DNA of 64,000 nucleotides from Streptomyces coeruleorubidus (lineage in GTDB: Bacteria; Actinomycetota; Actinomycetes; Streptomycetales; Streptomycetaceae), in NCBI RefSeq assembly GCF_028885415.1, contig NZ_CP118527.1:5456001-5520000 (forward strand). The letters run 5' to 3'. Made by a program: the position numbers and the translations under genes. The notes beneath the pieces were generated by a model. That model was not told where the DNA came from, searched no databases, and saw nothing but the letters and a program-made list of their open reading frames with translations. Shown piece after piece: positions 43,718 to 51,143 of the stretch (position 1 is the first letter of the stretch; the number at the start of each line of letters is the position of its first letter).

Positions 43718-45196
43718 CTACTCGGCCCCACCCCGCCGCACCCGATCCCGTCGCCGCAGCAACAGCAACCCACCCGCGACAGCGGAAACCCCCGCCGCGG
43801 CCCAGCCGACCAGATCGTCGGCGCCCGTAGCAGCCAGGTCACGATCCCCAGCGGGCGAGGCCGAGGCGCTCACGGCCCCCTGCGGCCGCGCACCCCCACC
43901 CGAGGCGGCCCCGGACGGACCCGCACTCGGCGCCGCCCCCGAACCCGCCCCCTCCACCCGCTCCCGATCCCGAGTAAAGGCCAGCGTGCCAAAGCCAAGC
44001 TGGTCGTAACCCCCACTGTTGGGCCCGTAATCCCCGCCCCCACCCTCCGGCGCAGCCTTGGCCGCCGCACGCGTCACATACGACGCCGACAGCCCCCGCC
44101 GCTTGGTGTAGTGGTTCGCGATCATCGCCCAGATCGGCCGAGTCATGGCCGGATCCACACCCGCGGCCTCGCTCGCGGTCTCACTCCCCGACCACCCTCC
44201 GATCGCCCCCTTCTTCCGCGTGTTGGCCGTATACGTCACATCCCCGCCCAGACTCCACTTCGCCACGTACTGCGCCCCCTTGAGGAACCGGCTGTCGTCG
44301 TACCCGTACAGATCGATCCCCTGGTTCCACGCCATCTCGCACACCGTGCCCATCAGCCCGACGCCGAGCAGCGCGTGCCCCTGGTCGCGCCCGGCCTCGA
44401 CCCACTCGGCGAGCCCGTCGTCGTGCACGACGGGAATGGCGTGCTTGACGGACCCCATGCCGTCCCCGTGCTTGAAGTACTCCACGGCCCGGTCGACCAC
44501 GGCACGGTCGTCACAGAAGATGCCGGTGGCGAGCACACAGGCGATGGCCGTCAGGTCCCAGTTGGGCCAGTAGTTGGTGATCACGGCGCCGTTGTGGCGG
44601 GTCAGGAAGTCGTCGCTGAGCGGATGGAAGACGTTCCGCATCACCTCCTGCGCACGCGCGAGCTCGAAGTCACCGTGATCGCGTACGAGTTCGGCGGCGT
44701 TGGCGAACTGGTAGCCGTACAGCCCGGCGGCCAGGAACCGGTCGGCGGAGCCCCGGATCGACGTCAGCTTCCCCGACCAGGCGTTGAGGATCGCCACCGC
44801 GGTGTCGGCATGCGCGGTCTCGCCGCTGACGTGGTACCGCAGGGCGTTCTGGTAGGCGGCGTGGATGTCGTTGTAGAGGACGGCGTAGTTCTGGGGCGAA
44901 CCCGCCCCCCGATACACCGTGGCCTGCGGATTGGCCTGCCAGCCGCTCTGCGCGTGCCGGTTGGCGGTGAGCTTGGCGAACCCGGCGGTATAGGGTCTGG
45001 CGCCCGCCTTCACCTTGGCCGCCATACGGTCCAGGTCGGTACGGGTGTGCAGCAGCCCGGGGTGAGCGAAGGGCGCGTCGGCGGCGGAGGCCGGGGCCGC
45101 CAGCGCGGTCGTACCGACGCCGACGCCCACGCCGGCGGCTCCGGCTGCCGCGCCCGCGGCCTTCAACATGCTCCGGCGGCTGATCTGTCGTGTCAC
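43718..45196 (-). CDS. Alginate-lyase-family protein, Tat-exported and sortase-anchored
   Basis: 492 residues from GTG 45196. A Tat signal (TRQISRRSMLKAAGAAAG) begins the protein. The body has the alginate lyase (PF05426-like) signature: APFAHPGLLHTRTDLDRMAAKVKAG, SGWQANPQATVYRG, and NYWPNWDLTAIACVLATGIFCDD with DGLAEWVEAGRDQGHALLG. The C-terminus carries LAATG followed by a hydrophobic helix (VGWAAAGVSAVAGGLLLL) and RRRDRVRRGG: the layout of a class E sortase substrate (LAxTG). It is thus probably covalently attached to the cell wall, where it would cleave a uronate polysaccharide. Substrate not proven. Divergent from the RNA at 45293. Confidence 0.85.
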   Translation of the reverse strand: MTRQISRRSMLKAAGAAAGAAGVGVGVGTTALAAPASAADAPFAHPGLLHTRTDLDRMAAKVKAGARPYTAGFAKLTANRHAQSGWQANPQATVYRGAGSPQNYAVLYNDIHAAYQNALRYHVSGETAHADTAVAILNAWSGKLTSIRGSADRFLAAGLYGYQFANAAELVRDHGDFELARAQEVMRNVFHPLSDDFLTRHNGAVITNYWPNWDLTAIACVLATGIFCDDRAVVDRAVEYFKHGDGMGSVKHAIPVVHDDGLAEWVEAGRDQGHALLGVGLMGTVCEMAWNQGIDLYGYDDSRFLKGAQYVAKWSLGGDVTYTANTRKKGAIGGWSGSETASEAAGVDPAMTRPIWAMIANHYTKRRGLSASYVTRAAAKAAPEGGGGDYGPNSGGYDQLGFGTLAFTRDRERVEGAGSGAAPSAGPSGAASGGGARPQGAVSASASPAGDRDLAATGADDLVGWAAAGVSAVAGGLLLLRRRDRVRRGGAE

Positions 45197-45282
45197 GTTG
45201 TCGTACCTCAACGTCGTAAGTCGCGTTCCTGTGGGGACGGTGAGGAGACGCCCGGACGGCGCAGCGATAACAAAAACTGGGC

Positions 45283-45288
45283 TATAGT
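45283..45288 (+). promoter_or_regulatory. -10 element of the structured RNA
   Basis: TATAGT matches the consensus TATAAT at 5 of 6 positions and lies about 7 bp before the expected RNA start. The -35 hexamer is weak (around 45260-45265). Confidence 0.45.
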
Positions 45289-45292
45289 TGAT

Positions 45293-45443
45293 CTGCATCC
45301 GGTCGCCGGAACTCCGGCAGACGGACGATGCGTTGGTGGTCCAAGGAAAGACGCCCCACTTCCTGTGGGGAGATGCAGGTGCAAGGCCTGCCCGGCGCTC
45401 CAGACAAGAACCCCGGCCCTGGGTTTCAGGGCCGGGGTTCTTT
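45293..45443 (+). ncRNA. Structured non-coding RNA candidate (tRNA-like 3' domain)
   Basis: A 150-nt stretch with no ORF, its own -10 element and a very strong terminator. Visible helices: CTGCATC (45293-45299) with GATGCAG (45372-45378); alternatively GCATC with GATGC at 45327-45331; GCCGG/CCGGC near 45305-45318; CCCCAC/GTGGGG (45354-45370, 5-nt loop); GCAGG/CCTGC (45375-45391, 7-nt loop TGCAAGG); and CGCCGG (45304-45309) with CCGGCG (45392-45397). The last two resemble a tRNA T arm and acceptor stem, followed by CTCCA, but the T loop is atypical and no normal anticodon arm is seen. It is not a recognised Rfam class to me. It has no adjacent + strand gene, so it may act in trans. Confidence 0.55.
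45406..45442. terminator. Strong bidirectional terminator
   Basis: Perfect 16-bp stem (AAGAACCCCGGCCCTG with its complement) around GGTTT, with A- and T-rich flanks. It closes the RNA above and probably the minus-strand gene that follows. Confidence 0.92.
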
Positions 45444-45514
45444 GCTATGCGCGTGACACGCCCCGGACGCCGAAGGCCCGCAGCGCGGCCCGACCCACCG
45501 GAGCGCGGCCCGCC

Positions 45515-45817
45515 TCAGCCGCGCCGGTCGGCGACAACCCAGGACGTCACACCCACGGCCCCCGCCACCCCGAACACGGCAGGCCAGGCACCCACCTTCT
45601 TGGCCAGCGGATGGGACCCGGCGAAGGCGGCGACATACGCGGCCGACAACGCCCCCGCGGCCACCCCACCGGCCTGCTGCCGCCACTGACGCGCGGCCGC
45701 GGCCCCGGCGACGGCGAGGACGACCCCGCCGAGCGGCCGCTGCCGGGTCCAGCGGGCCACGCCGTACCCGCCCACGAGCCCGCTCGCGGCGATCACCGCA
45801 CTGGGAACCTTCGCCAT
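45515..45817 (-). CDS. Small membrane protein
   Basis: 100 residues from ATG 45817 with GGAGG upstream; the longer frame contains only Gln/Glu repeats from a DNA repeat. Two or three hydrophobic segments (VIAASGLVGGYGVARW, GGVVLAVAGAAAARQW, AGALSAAYVAAFAGSHPLAKKVGAWPAVFGVAGAVGVTSWVV). No family recognised. Stands alone beside Hsp20. Confidence 0.7.
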   Translation of the reverse strand: MAKVPSAVIAASGLVGGYGVARWTRQRPLGGVVLAVAGAAAARQWRQQAGGVAAGALSAAYVAAFAGSHPLAKKVGAWPAVFGVAGAVGVTSWVVADRRG

Positions 45818-45823
45818 ACCTGC

Positions 45824-45859
45824 CTCCTGGTCCTGCTCCTGGTCCTGCTCCTGGTCCTG
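45824..45859 (-). repeat. Three perfect 12-bp tandem repeats in the leader
   Basis: CTCCTGGTCCTG repeated three times directly upstream of the small membrane protein's ribosome site, followed by degenerate copies. On the coding strand they read CAGGACCAGGAG; an AGGAG in each could mimic ribosome sites. Confidence 0.75.
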
Positions 45860-45986
45860 CTCACGCTCCTGCTTCCGCTGCGCCTGCCCGCCGGCGATCC
45901 CTGAGGCTAACTCCCGAGGTCGGGGGCGCACGCGCCGGGGCGTATGAAGGCGCGTTGCCCAACGGCATCCGAACCTGAGTCGAGGC

Positions 45987-46015
45987 TTGTCAAGTTTCCG
46001 GCTCCGAGCTATATA
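45987..46015 (+). promoter_or_regulatory. Promoter of the Hsp20 gene
   Basis: TTGTCA and TATATA with a 17-bp spacer, an unusually good vegetative promoter for this GC content. The -35 lies inside a CTTGTCAAG palindrome (45986-45994) that could be an operator. The known HAIR and RheA operators are not seen in canonical form. Confidence 0.6.
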
Positions 46016-46074
46016 AGAAGGCGAAGAACGTAGGGCATCGCACCGACAGCGCCTGAAGAGAGGAGTGACCAGTG

Positions 46075-46497
46075 ATGCTCATGCGCACGGACCCCTTCCG
46101 TGAACTCGACCGGCTCACCCAGCAGGTCTTCGGCCCCGCCACGCGCCCGTCGGCGATGGCGATGGACGCCTACCGCTCCGGGGACGAGTTCTTCGTCCAC
46201 TTCGACCTCCCCGGCATCGACCCCGAGACGATCGAGCTGGACGTCGAACGCAACGTCCTGAACGTCCGAGCCGAGCGCAGGTCCCCTGCCCCCGAGGGCG
46301 CGGAGCTGCTCGTCGCCGAGCGTCCCACCGGCAGCTTCACCCGCCAGCTCTTCCTCGGCGACACGCTGGACACGGAGCGCATCGACGCCTCGTACGAGGC
46401 CGGCGTGCTGACCCTGCGCATCCCGGTGGCCGAGCAGGCCAAGCCGCGCCGCATCCAGATCACGGGCGGCGACAGCCGCAAGCAGCTCAGCGGCTGA
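46075..46497 (+). CDS. Small heat-shock protein (Hsp20/alpha-crystallin)
   Basis: 140 residues from ATG 46075; a GTG one codon earlier is possible. Alpha-crystallin domain: [67 protein letters not shown]-terminal [20 protein letters not shown] is typical of Hsp18-type proteins. It holds misfolded proteins in a refoldable state. Length and order are normal. Preceded by a strong promoter and a leader of about 55 nt. Confidence 0.92.
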   Translation: MLMRTDPFRELDRLTQQVFGPATRPSAMAMDAYRSGDEFFVHFDLPGIDPETIELDVERNVLNVRAERRSPAPEGAELLVAERPTGSFTRQLFLGDTLDTERIDASYEAGVLTLRIPVAEQAKPRRIQITGGDSRKQLSG

Positions 46498-46530
46498 CGG
46501 CACGGCACTCACCTACCCACGCACCCACGA

Positions 46531-46574
46531 GGGCTGTCCCGAGGACCGAGGACGTCCCACCCGCGGGACAGCCC
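46531..46574 (+). terminator. Terminator hairpin after Hsp20
   Basis: GGGCTGTCCCG pairs with CGGGACAGCCC (11 bp) across a 22-base loop; 33 bp past the stop. Confidence 0.7.
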
Positions 46575-46655
46575 CGCCCCACCCCCACCCCGCGTCGCCG
46601 GTGTCGTAGCCCGGCGGCGCGCGACGCAGGACCGGATCCGGAGGAAGACCCGTAC

Positions 46656-47153
46656 ATGAGCGTGACGACGGTGCCCAGTGTGACGACCACTGTCACGGCC
46701 CCGAAGACCCTGATCCCCGCCCCGCCGCGCAACCACGACACCCGAGGCGACGACAACGCCTGGACCCTCCTGATCGAAGCGGTGCGGGAATCGGGCCAGT
46801 ACCCCACCAAGTCGGAGGCGGAACGGGTCACCCGTATCGTCCTGTCCGCCCTCGGCGGTCATGTGATCGGCGACGAACGGGTCGACCTCGCCCGTGCCCT
46901 GCCCGAAGAGGCCGCCCGGGTGGTCGCCTCCCAGATCCCGGCCACGCGCCGGCTGACCGCCGCGGAGTTCGTCGACTCCGTAGCGGCCCGTATCGAGGGA
47001 GCGACCCCCGCCACGGCCCGCTGGGACGTCAGCTCGGTTCTGAGCGTGCTGCCGCCCCTGGTCGGCGACGACCTGGTGACCCGCATCCTGGCCCAGCTCC
47101 CGGCCGGCTACGCCCTCCTGTTCGGCCGAGCGGACCTGAGCCCGGCGTCGTAG
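46656..47153 (+). CDS. DUF2267 protein
   Basis: 165 residues. The DUF2267 pattern is present twice: AWTLLIEAVRESGQYPTKSEAERVTRIVLSALGGHVIGDERVDLARALPEEAARVV and then TAAEFVDSVAARI with RWDVSSVLSVLPPLVGDDLVTRILAQLP. The N-terminal 30 residues are Thr/Pro-rich. These soluble helical proteins are common near stress genes in actinobacteria; the neighbour is Hsp20. Function unknown. Confidence 0.85.
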   Translation: MSVTTVPSVTTTVTAPKTLIPAPPRNHDTRGDDNAWTLLIEAVRESGQYPTKSEAERVTRIVLSALGGHVIGDERVDLARALPEEAARVVASQIPATRRLTAAEFVDSVAARIEGATPATARWDVSSVLSVLPPLVGDDLVTRILAQLPAGYALLFGRADLSPAS

Positions 47154-47237
47154 GCTTCTGAACCGCGTACGACGGCCACCGCCGAGGCCGACGGTGGCCG
47201 TCGGGCAGATGGCCAAGCCGCCGACAGGAGCCGCCAC

Positions 47238-48035
47238 TTGACCCGCACGAGGTCCGCGACCCTCACCACCCCCGACGGCACGCACCTCGCCCACAGAGAC
47301 CACCACCCCGCCGGGGAGCCCGCGGCCACGTCCCTCCTCCTGCACGGCCTGGCAGGCCACCAGGGCGAGTGGGACACCCTCGCCGGGCAGCTGTCGGCCG
47401 ACGGCCACCGCGTGGTGACGTACGACGCCCGAGGCCACGGCGCCAGCACCCGCACCCCGGCGACCACGACCCGCGCGGCCCATGTCCAGGACGCCGTAGC
47501 CCTGATCGAGGAACTCGGCCTGGCGCCCGTGACCCTGCTGGGCCAGTCCCTCGGCGGCCACACGGCCATGCTGCTGGCCGCGGCACACCCCCACCTGGTG
47601 AACTCCCTGATCCTGGTGGAAGCGGGCCCGGCGGGCCCGGCCCCCGGCCTCCCCGCGCAGATCGCGACCTGGCTGGACAGCTGGCCGACCCCCTTCAAGT
47701 CCCTCGACGAGGCGGAAGCCTTCCTGGGACACGAGGCCTGGGTGCGAAGCCTGGAGAAACGAGAAGACGGCTGGTATCCGGGGTGGGACCGCACCACGAT
47801 CATCGACACGATCACCGAACTGGCCACCACGGCCTACTGGACCGAGTGGTCCCGCATCACCTGCCCCATCCTCCTCATCCAGGGCGAACACGGCACGATG
47901 CGCCCCGACGAACCGGCCACGATGCTCACCCACCGCCCGCACACCCGGCTCACCCGCATCCCCGACGCGGCCCACGACGTCCACCTGGACCAGCCGGACC
48001 GCCTGTACGAAGCGATCAGGACCTTCATCGGCTGA
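47238..48035 (+). CDS. Alpha/beta-fold hydrolase
   Basis: 265 residues from TTG 47238 with AGGAG upstream. Cytoplasmic. LLLHGLAGHQGEWD oxyanion region, DARGHGAST, nucleophile LLGQSLGGHTAM, acid in ILLIQGEHGTM and the catalytic His in PDAAHDVHLD. No obvious pathway neighbour; substrate unknown. The following regulator gene may or may not be related. Confidence 0.85.
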   Translation: MTRTRSATLTTPDGTHLAHRDHHPAGEPAATSLLLHGLAGHQGEWDTLAGQLSADGHRVVTYDARGHGASTRTPATTTRAAHVQDAVALIEELGLAPVTLLGQSLGGHTAMLLAAAHPHLVNSLILVEAGPAGPAPGLPAQIATWLDSWPTPFKSLDEAEAFLGHEAWVRSLEKREDGWYPGWDRTTIIDTITELATTAYWTEWSRITCPILLIQGEHGTMRPDEPATMLTHRPHTRLTRIPDAAHDVHLDQPDRLYEAIRTFIG

Positions 48036-48039
48036 CCCT

Positions 48040-48070
48040 TGACCTCAACCAAACTCGAGGTCCTACGTTG
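48040..48070 (+). promoter_or_regulatory. MerR-type promoter (19-bp spacer) with internal dyad
   Basis: TTGACC at 48040-48045 and TACGTT at 48065-48070 with a 19-bp spacer; GACCTC and GAGGTC arms (48042-48047, 48058-48063) lie between them. This layout is characteristic of MerR/SoxR-family activated promoters, although the next gene encodes a MarR-like protein. Confidence 0.55.
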
Positions 48071-48102
48071 ATCGTGTCCAGGCAACCACGGGAGGGGAAC
48101 GC

Positions 48103-48594
48103 GTGAGCGCGCACACGAAGGACCAGGACCTCAAGGAGTACACCCACGACGAGCTGGCCGCCCAGCCGATCGGCGCATGGACGGGCCAGGCCTACCGCCT
48201 GGTGGTAGGAGCCCTCCGTGCCCAACTGGCGGTGGAGGGCCTCACCCAGCCCCACTGGTGGACCCTCAACCACGCGTCCGGCGCCCCCGGCTCATGGACC
48301 CGCGCGACCCTGACCGACCGCCTGACCCCCTACGACGACCTGAACACCGACTTCGACGAGGTATACGACGACCTGATCGCCCGAGGCTGGCTCACGGAGG
48401 ACGCGACGGGCGCCATGACCCTGACCGAGGAGGGCGAGGCCGGCCGCCTCCGCGCCCGGGAACGCAACCTCCGCGTCCACGAGCAGACCCACGAGGGCGT
48501 CCTGCCCGCCGACTTCGTGGTGACGGTCAACGTCCTGCGCCGGATCGTCGCCAACCTGGGCGGCAACGGAAACCTTCCCGACGACGGGAAATAG
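48103..48594 (+). CDS. MarR-like winged-helix transcriptional regulator
   Basis: 163 residues from GTG 48103. The winged-helix core is PYDDLNTDFDEVYDDLIARGWLTEDATGAMTLTEEGEAGRLRARERN, with an N-terminal helix bundle containing AQPIGAWTGQAYRLVVGALRAQLAVEGLTQPHWWTLNH. It resembles MarR-type regulators of the DUF or PadR-like edge rather than classical MarR. Target unknown; probably autoregulated. Confidence 0.75.
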   Translation: MSAHTKDQDLKEYTHDELAAQPIGAWTGQAYRLVVGALRAQLAVEGLTQPHWWTLNHASGAPGSWTRATLTDRLTPYDDLNTDFDEVYDDLIARGWLTEDATGAMTLTEEGEAGRLRARERNLRVHEQTHEGVLPADFVVTVNVLRRIVANLGGNGNLPDDGK

Positions 48595-48670
48595 TTCGAC
48601 AGTGCCCCGTCTCCCCGCCCATCCTTCGGTGGCGCACCAGCGCCCCCAACCCGCCCGAGGGAGACGACCG

Positions 48671-49081
48671 TTGAGCCCCGCCATCCGTCACATCACCTTC
48701 GACTGCACCGGAGAGCCCTACGAACTGGCGCGTTTCTGGTCGGAGTTGCTCGGCCGCCCGATCTCCGACGAGGACAAGCCCGGCGACTCCGAGGTACTGA
48801 TCGAGTTCCCGAACGGAGCCCCCGGCCTCCTCTTCGTAAGCGTGGAGGAAGGCAAGGCAACCAAGAACCGCATCCACTTCGACCTGCAGCCCACAGGCCG
48901 CACCCGCTCCGATGAGGTCGAACGCGCCGTGACCCTCGGCGCCCGCGTCCTGACGGACCGCACCCTCCCGAACGGCAGAGGCTGGGTCGTCATGGCCGAC
49001 CCCGAGGGCAACGAGTTCTGCGTCGAGCGGGGAGAACTGGATCCGGTGGAGGACCGGGTGGAGGACCGGGTGGAGGGCTGA
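48671..49081 (+). CDS. VOC-family (glyoxalase/bleomycin-resistance fold) protein
   Basis: 136 residues from TTG 48671, after GAGGGAG. VOC fold: IRHITFDCTGEPYELARFWSELLGRPIS, GLLFVSVEEGKATKNRIHFDLQP, WVVMADPEGNEFCVERGE. Metal ligands are likely His in IHFDL and Glu in FCVE. The Glu/Asp tail repeats VEDRVEDRVEG from a short DNA repeat. Substrate unknown. Confidence 0.8.
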   Translation: MSPAIRHITFDCTGEPYELARFWSELLGRPISDEDKPGDSEVLIEFPNGAPGLLFVSVEEGKATKNRIHFDLQPTGRTRSDEVERAVTLGARVLTDRTLPNGRGWVVMADPEGNEFCVERGELDPVEDRVEDRVEG

Positions 49082-49247
49082 CGGATCTCGGGCGCGATCC
49101 GGCTCTGACTCCGGGAGGTAGATCCATTATCGCGGTCCAGGGAGGCGCCTGTCACCGTTCTCCAGAACGATCTTTGCACCCGATATGCGCCCATAGGGTT
49201 GCAGGCGATGAAGAACCCAACGCGCCTGACCAATCGGGGAGTTGAGA

Positions 49248-49754
49248 GTGACGCACGACGTTGCCGCGCTGGCGGAGGAACTCACGGCCATGGCCATGGC
49301 CGATCACCGGTCCTCGGGCCACGCGAACAGCGATGACCCCGCCGAGCAGCTGGCGTGGCGCCGGCTGACCGCACGGCACGGTGACCGGCTCAGCGAGATC
49401 ATGGACGAGTACGGCTGGCCGACGGCGGAACTCGTCGGCGAGGAGGCCGCCCGCGCGGCATGGCTGATCGCCCAGCACGCCGACCGACAGCTTGACGTCC
49501 AGCGCCGCGCCCTCCACCTCATGCAGCAGGCGGTGTCGACAGGCTCGGCCGGCCCCCGCGAGCTGGCCTTCCTCCGTGACCGCACGCTCGTCAACGAGGG
49601 CCGCAAGCAGCTCTACGGCACACAGATCGCCGGCATGAAGGACGGGGCCCCGGTCCCGTGGCCCTGCGAGGAACCCGACCGTGTGGAGGAACTCCGCGCG
49701 GAGGTCGGCATCGAGCCGTTCGACGAGTACGTGGCCAAATTCTCGACGACCTGA
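49248..49754 (+). CDS. DUF6624-type protein of unknown function
   Basis: 168 residues from GTG 49248, with GGGGAG upstream; a TTG two codons earlier is possible. Helical, with ADHRSSGHANSDDPAEQLAWRRLTARHGDRLSEIMDEYGWPTAELVGEEAARAAWLIAQHADRQLDVQRRALHLMQ and YGTQIAGMKDG. These motifs match small DUF6624-like proteins. Cytoplasmic. Function unknown. Confidence 0.7.
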   Translation: MTHDVAALAEELTAMAMADHRSSGHANSDDPAEQLAWRRLTARHGDRLSEIMDEYGWPTAELVGEEAARAAWLIAQHADRQLDVQRRALHLMQQAVSTGSAGPRELAFLRDRTLVNEGRKQLYGTQIAGMKDGAPVPWPCEEPDRVEELRAEVGIEPFDEYVAKFSTT

Positions 49755-49906
49755 CGCCGGGCAGGGCTCCCTGGGTGGCGCCGGGAGCCCTTGAAACGGA
49801 ACGCGGCCATCCAGGAACACATGTGCGAAAAGGTCTCGCCGTGCGTGGCCGGAGGTGACAGGGTCCCTTCAGCCGGCGTGCTAAAGGCCTGAGTTGGGGG
49901 ATTTTC

Positions 49907-50371
49907 ATGAGAAACGGGAGCTACAGACGTGCCACGGCGCTGCCCCTCGGACTGCTCGTGGCGGTGCTCTGCGCGGTACTGCTCACCGCCTGTGGCGGCG
50001 GGGACGACTCCGCGTCCGCGAAACCCGACCTGGCGGACCAGGACCGTTTCCTGCAGGACTACGTACAGTTCCTCAACACATCGGACGAGGACGGGCTGGC
50101 CGGGCTGCTCGACGCCCATCCCCAGGGCTCCAAGGACGCACGCGCCCGGATCAAGGCGTACGGCGGACAGGACTGGGACGTTCGGTGGACGCGCGCATCT
50201 GACTTCGCGGGCGTATGGAAAGTGGATATCACCGGCAACGCAGGTACCAAGAACCGCCCCGTCCGCGCCACCGAGACCATCACCTGGGAGGAGGGGCATT
50301 CGGTGATGGCTCCACTCCCGGGTGTCGTACCGACCCCGCCGGACGCGGCGGGCACCGAACCGCCCGGGTGA
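49907..50371 (+). CDS. Lipoprotein of unknown function
   Basis: 154 residues. A basic start, hydrophobic core (LPLGLLVAVLCAVLL) and lipobox LTAC with Cys29 give a clear lipoprotein signal. The mature part (DLADQDRFLQDYVQFLNTSDEDGLAGLLDAHPQGS...) resembles small secreted immunity-like or DUF folds, with a Pro-rich end. No family recognised. Confidence 0.8.
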   Translation: MRNGSYRRATALPLGLLVAVLCAVLLTACGGGDDSASAKPDLADQDRFLQDYVQFLNTSDEDGLAGLLDAHPQGSKDARARIKAYGGQDWDVRWTRASDFAGVWKVDITGNAGTKNRPVRATETITWEEGHSVMAPLPGVVPTPPDAAGTEPPG

Positions 50372-50689
50372 GCGCAGCAGGGCCCGGCCTTTTCGCCCAA
50401 GAGGCGTCGGGGGCTTGAGCAGGACAGTGATAGTGCCTTCTGAACTGGAACGGCAGGGCTTCTCCAAGGCTCCTGTCGTTCCAGCAGGAAGGCACTTTCT
50501 GCTCTGCGCACGAGTGGCTCCGCGCACCCACGGCTACCACTCACCAGCCACCCGGCGACGGTCCCGCACCCCGACCCAATCGGCCCCGCCGCCCCGCCCC
50601 TGGGCTGCCCCGGAACCGCCAACCTCGGAAGAACCGGGCGGCCGTGAGTACGTCACAGCCCACGTGATGGTTGCAGACCTGGTCTGTTA
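50372..50689. other. Intergenic region with long imperfect hairpin
   Basis: No gene supported. It contains the hairpin at 50432-50496, described separately; the remainder has no ORF with a ribosome site. Confidence 0.4.
50432..50496. repeat. Imperfect 65-bp inverted repeat
   Basis: AGTGCCTTC pairs with GAAGGCACT, and CTGGAACG with CGTTCCAG, with small bulges, plus GCAGG/CCTG near the loop. It may be a terminator for the lipoprotein gene or a small mobile-element relic. Confidence 0.55.
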
Positions 50690-51065
50690 GGGCAGCGACT
50701 TGCGCACTGCCTCAACCAGCGAATCCGCCCGAAAATCGTCAGCCCCCTCGATGATGTGGTTCATCACGTAGCCGAAGGCAATGCCGTGTGGCCGAACGAC
50801 TGCTGACCCGTTTGCGTTCGCTCGAAGGCAGCCCGATGAAGAAGTCGAGCCCCAGAGGAGCCGCGATCTCTTTGGCGAAGAAGCGCCCCGGCGTGCGGCC
50901 CGACACCCGGCGGATCACCTCACCGACCAGCCATCCCCAAGTTCTGCCGTGATATCCGTGTGCGGTGCCTGGCGCCCACAGCGGACGCTGCGAAGCCAGT
51001 GCGGCCGCCATCGGCTCCCAGGCCAAGACCTCAGACAGGGGCACCGGCCGGTCCAGAGCGGCTAG
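50690..51065 (-). pseudogene. Serine hydrolase (beta-lactamase family), C-terminal fragment with internal deletion
   Basis: Read on the minus strand it begins LAALDRPVPLSEVLAWEPM at the CTAG shared with the other fragment, and continues as RPLWAPGTAHGYHGRTWGWLVGEVIRRVSGRTPGRFF and FIGLPSSERKRV, the body of EstB/class C beta-lactamase-like esterases. Around 50820 the frame changes and about 90 residues found in relatives are missing; the C-terminus resumes in another frame as GIAFGYVMNHIIEGADDFRADSLVEAV with the stop TAA at 50690-50692. The N-terminal half lies at 54045-54405, beyond the 3-kb insertion. Joining the two at CTAG restores the frame. Not functional in its present form. Confidence 0.85.
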
Positions 51066-51085
51066 GAGCTGTCCGGCCGATCATG
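51066..51085 (+). repeat. Left terminal inverted repeat
   Basis: GAGCTGTCCGGCCGATCATG; adjacent CTAG at 51062-51065 is the target duplication. Confidence 0.9.
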
Positions 51086-51143
51086 CGCGAAGCCGCACGC
51101 GGTGCCCTGGTCGAGCGTCACGGGGGCGGCGTGACACAGCTGC

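Noticed and set aside
45293..45443. tRNA gene
   Set aside because: The T-arm-like and acceptor-like helices are present, but no normal anticodon arm or GTTCRA loop is found.
45293..45443. Cobalamin riboswitch
   Set aside because: The short GGTGCAA match is not accompanied by a B12 box and no gene follows on the strand.
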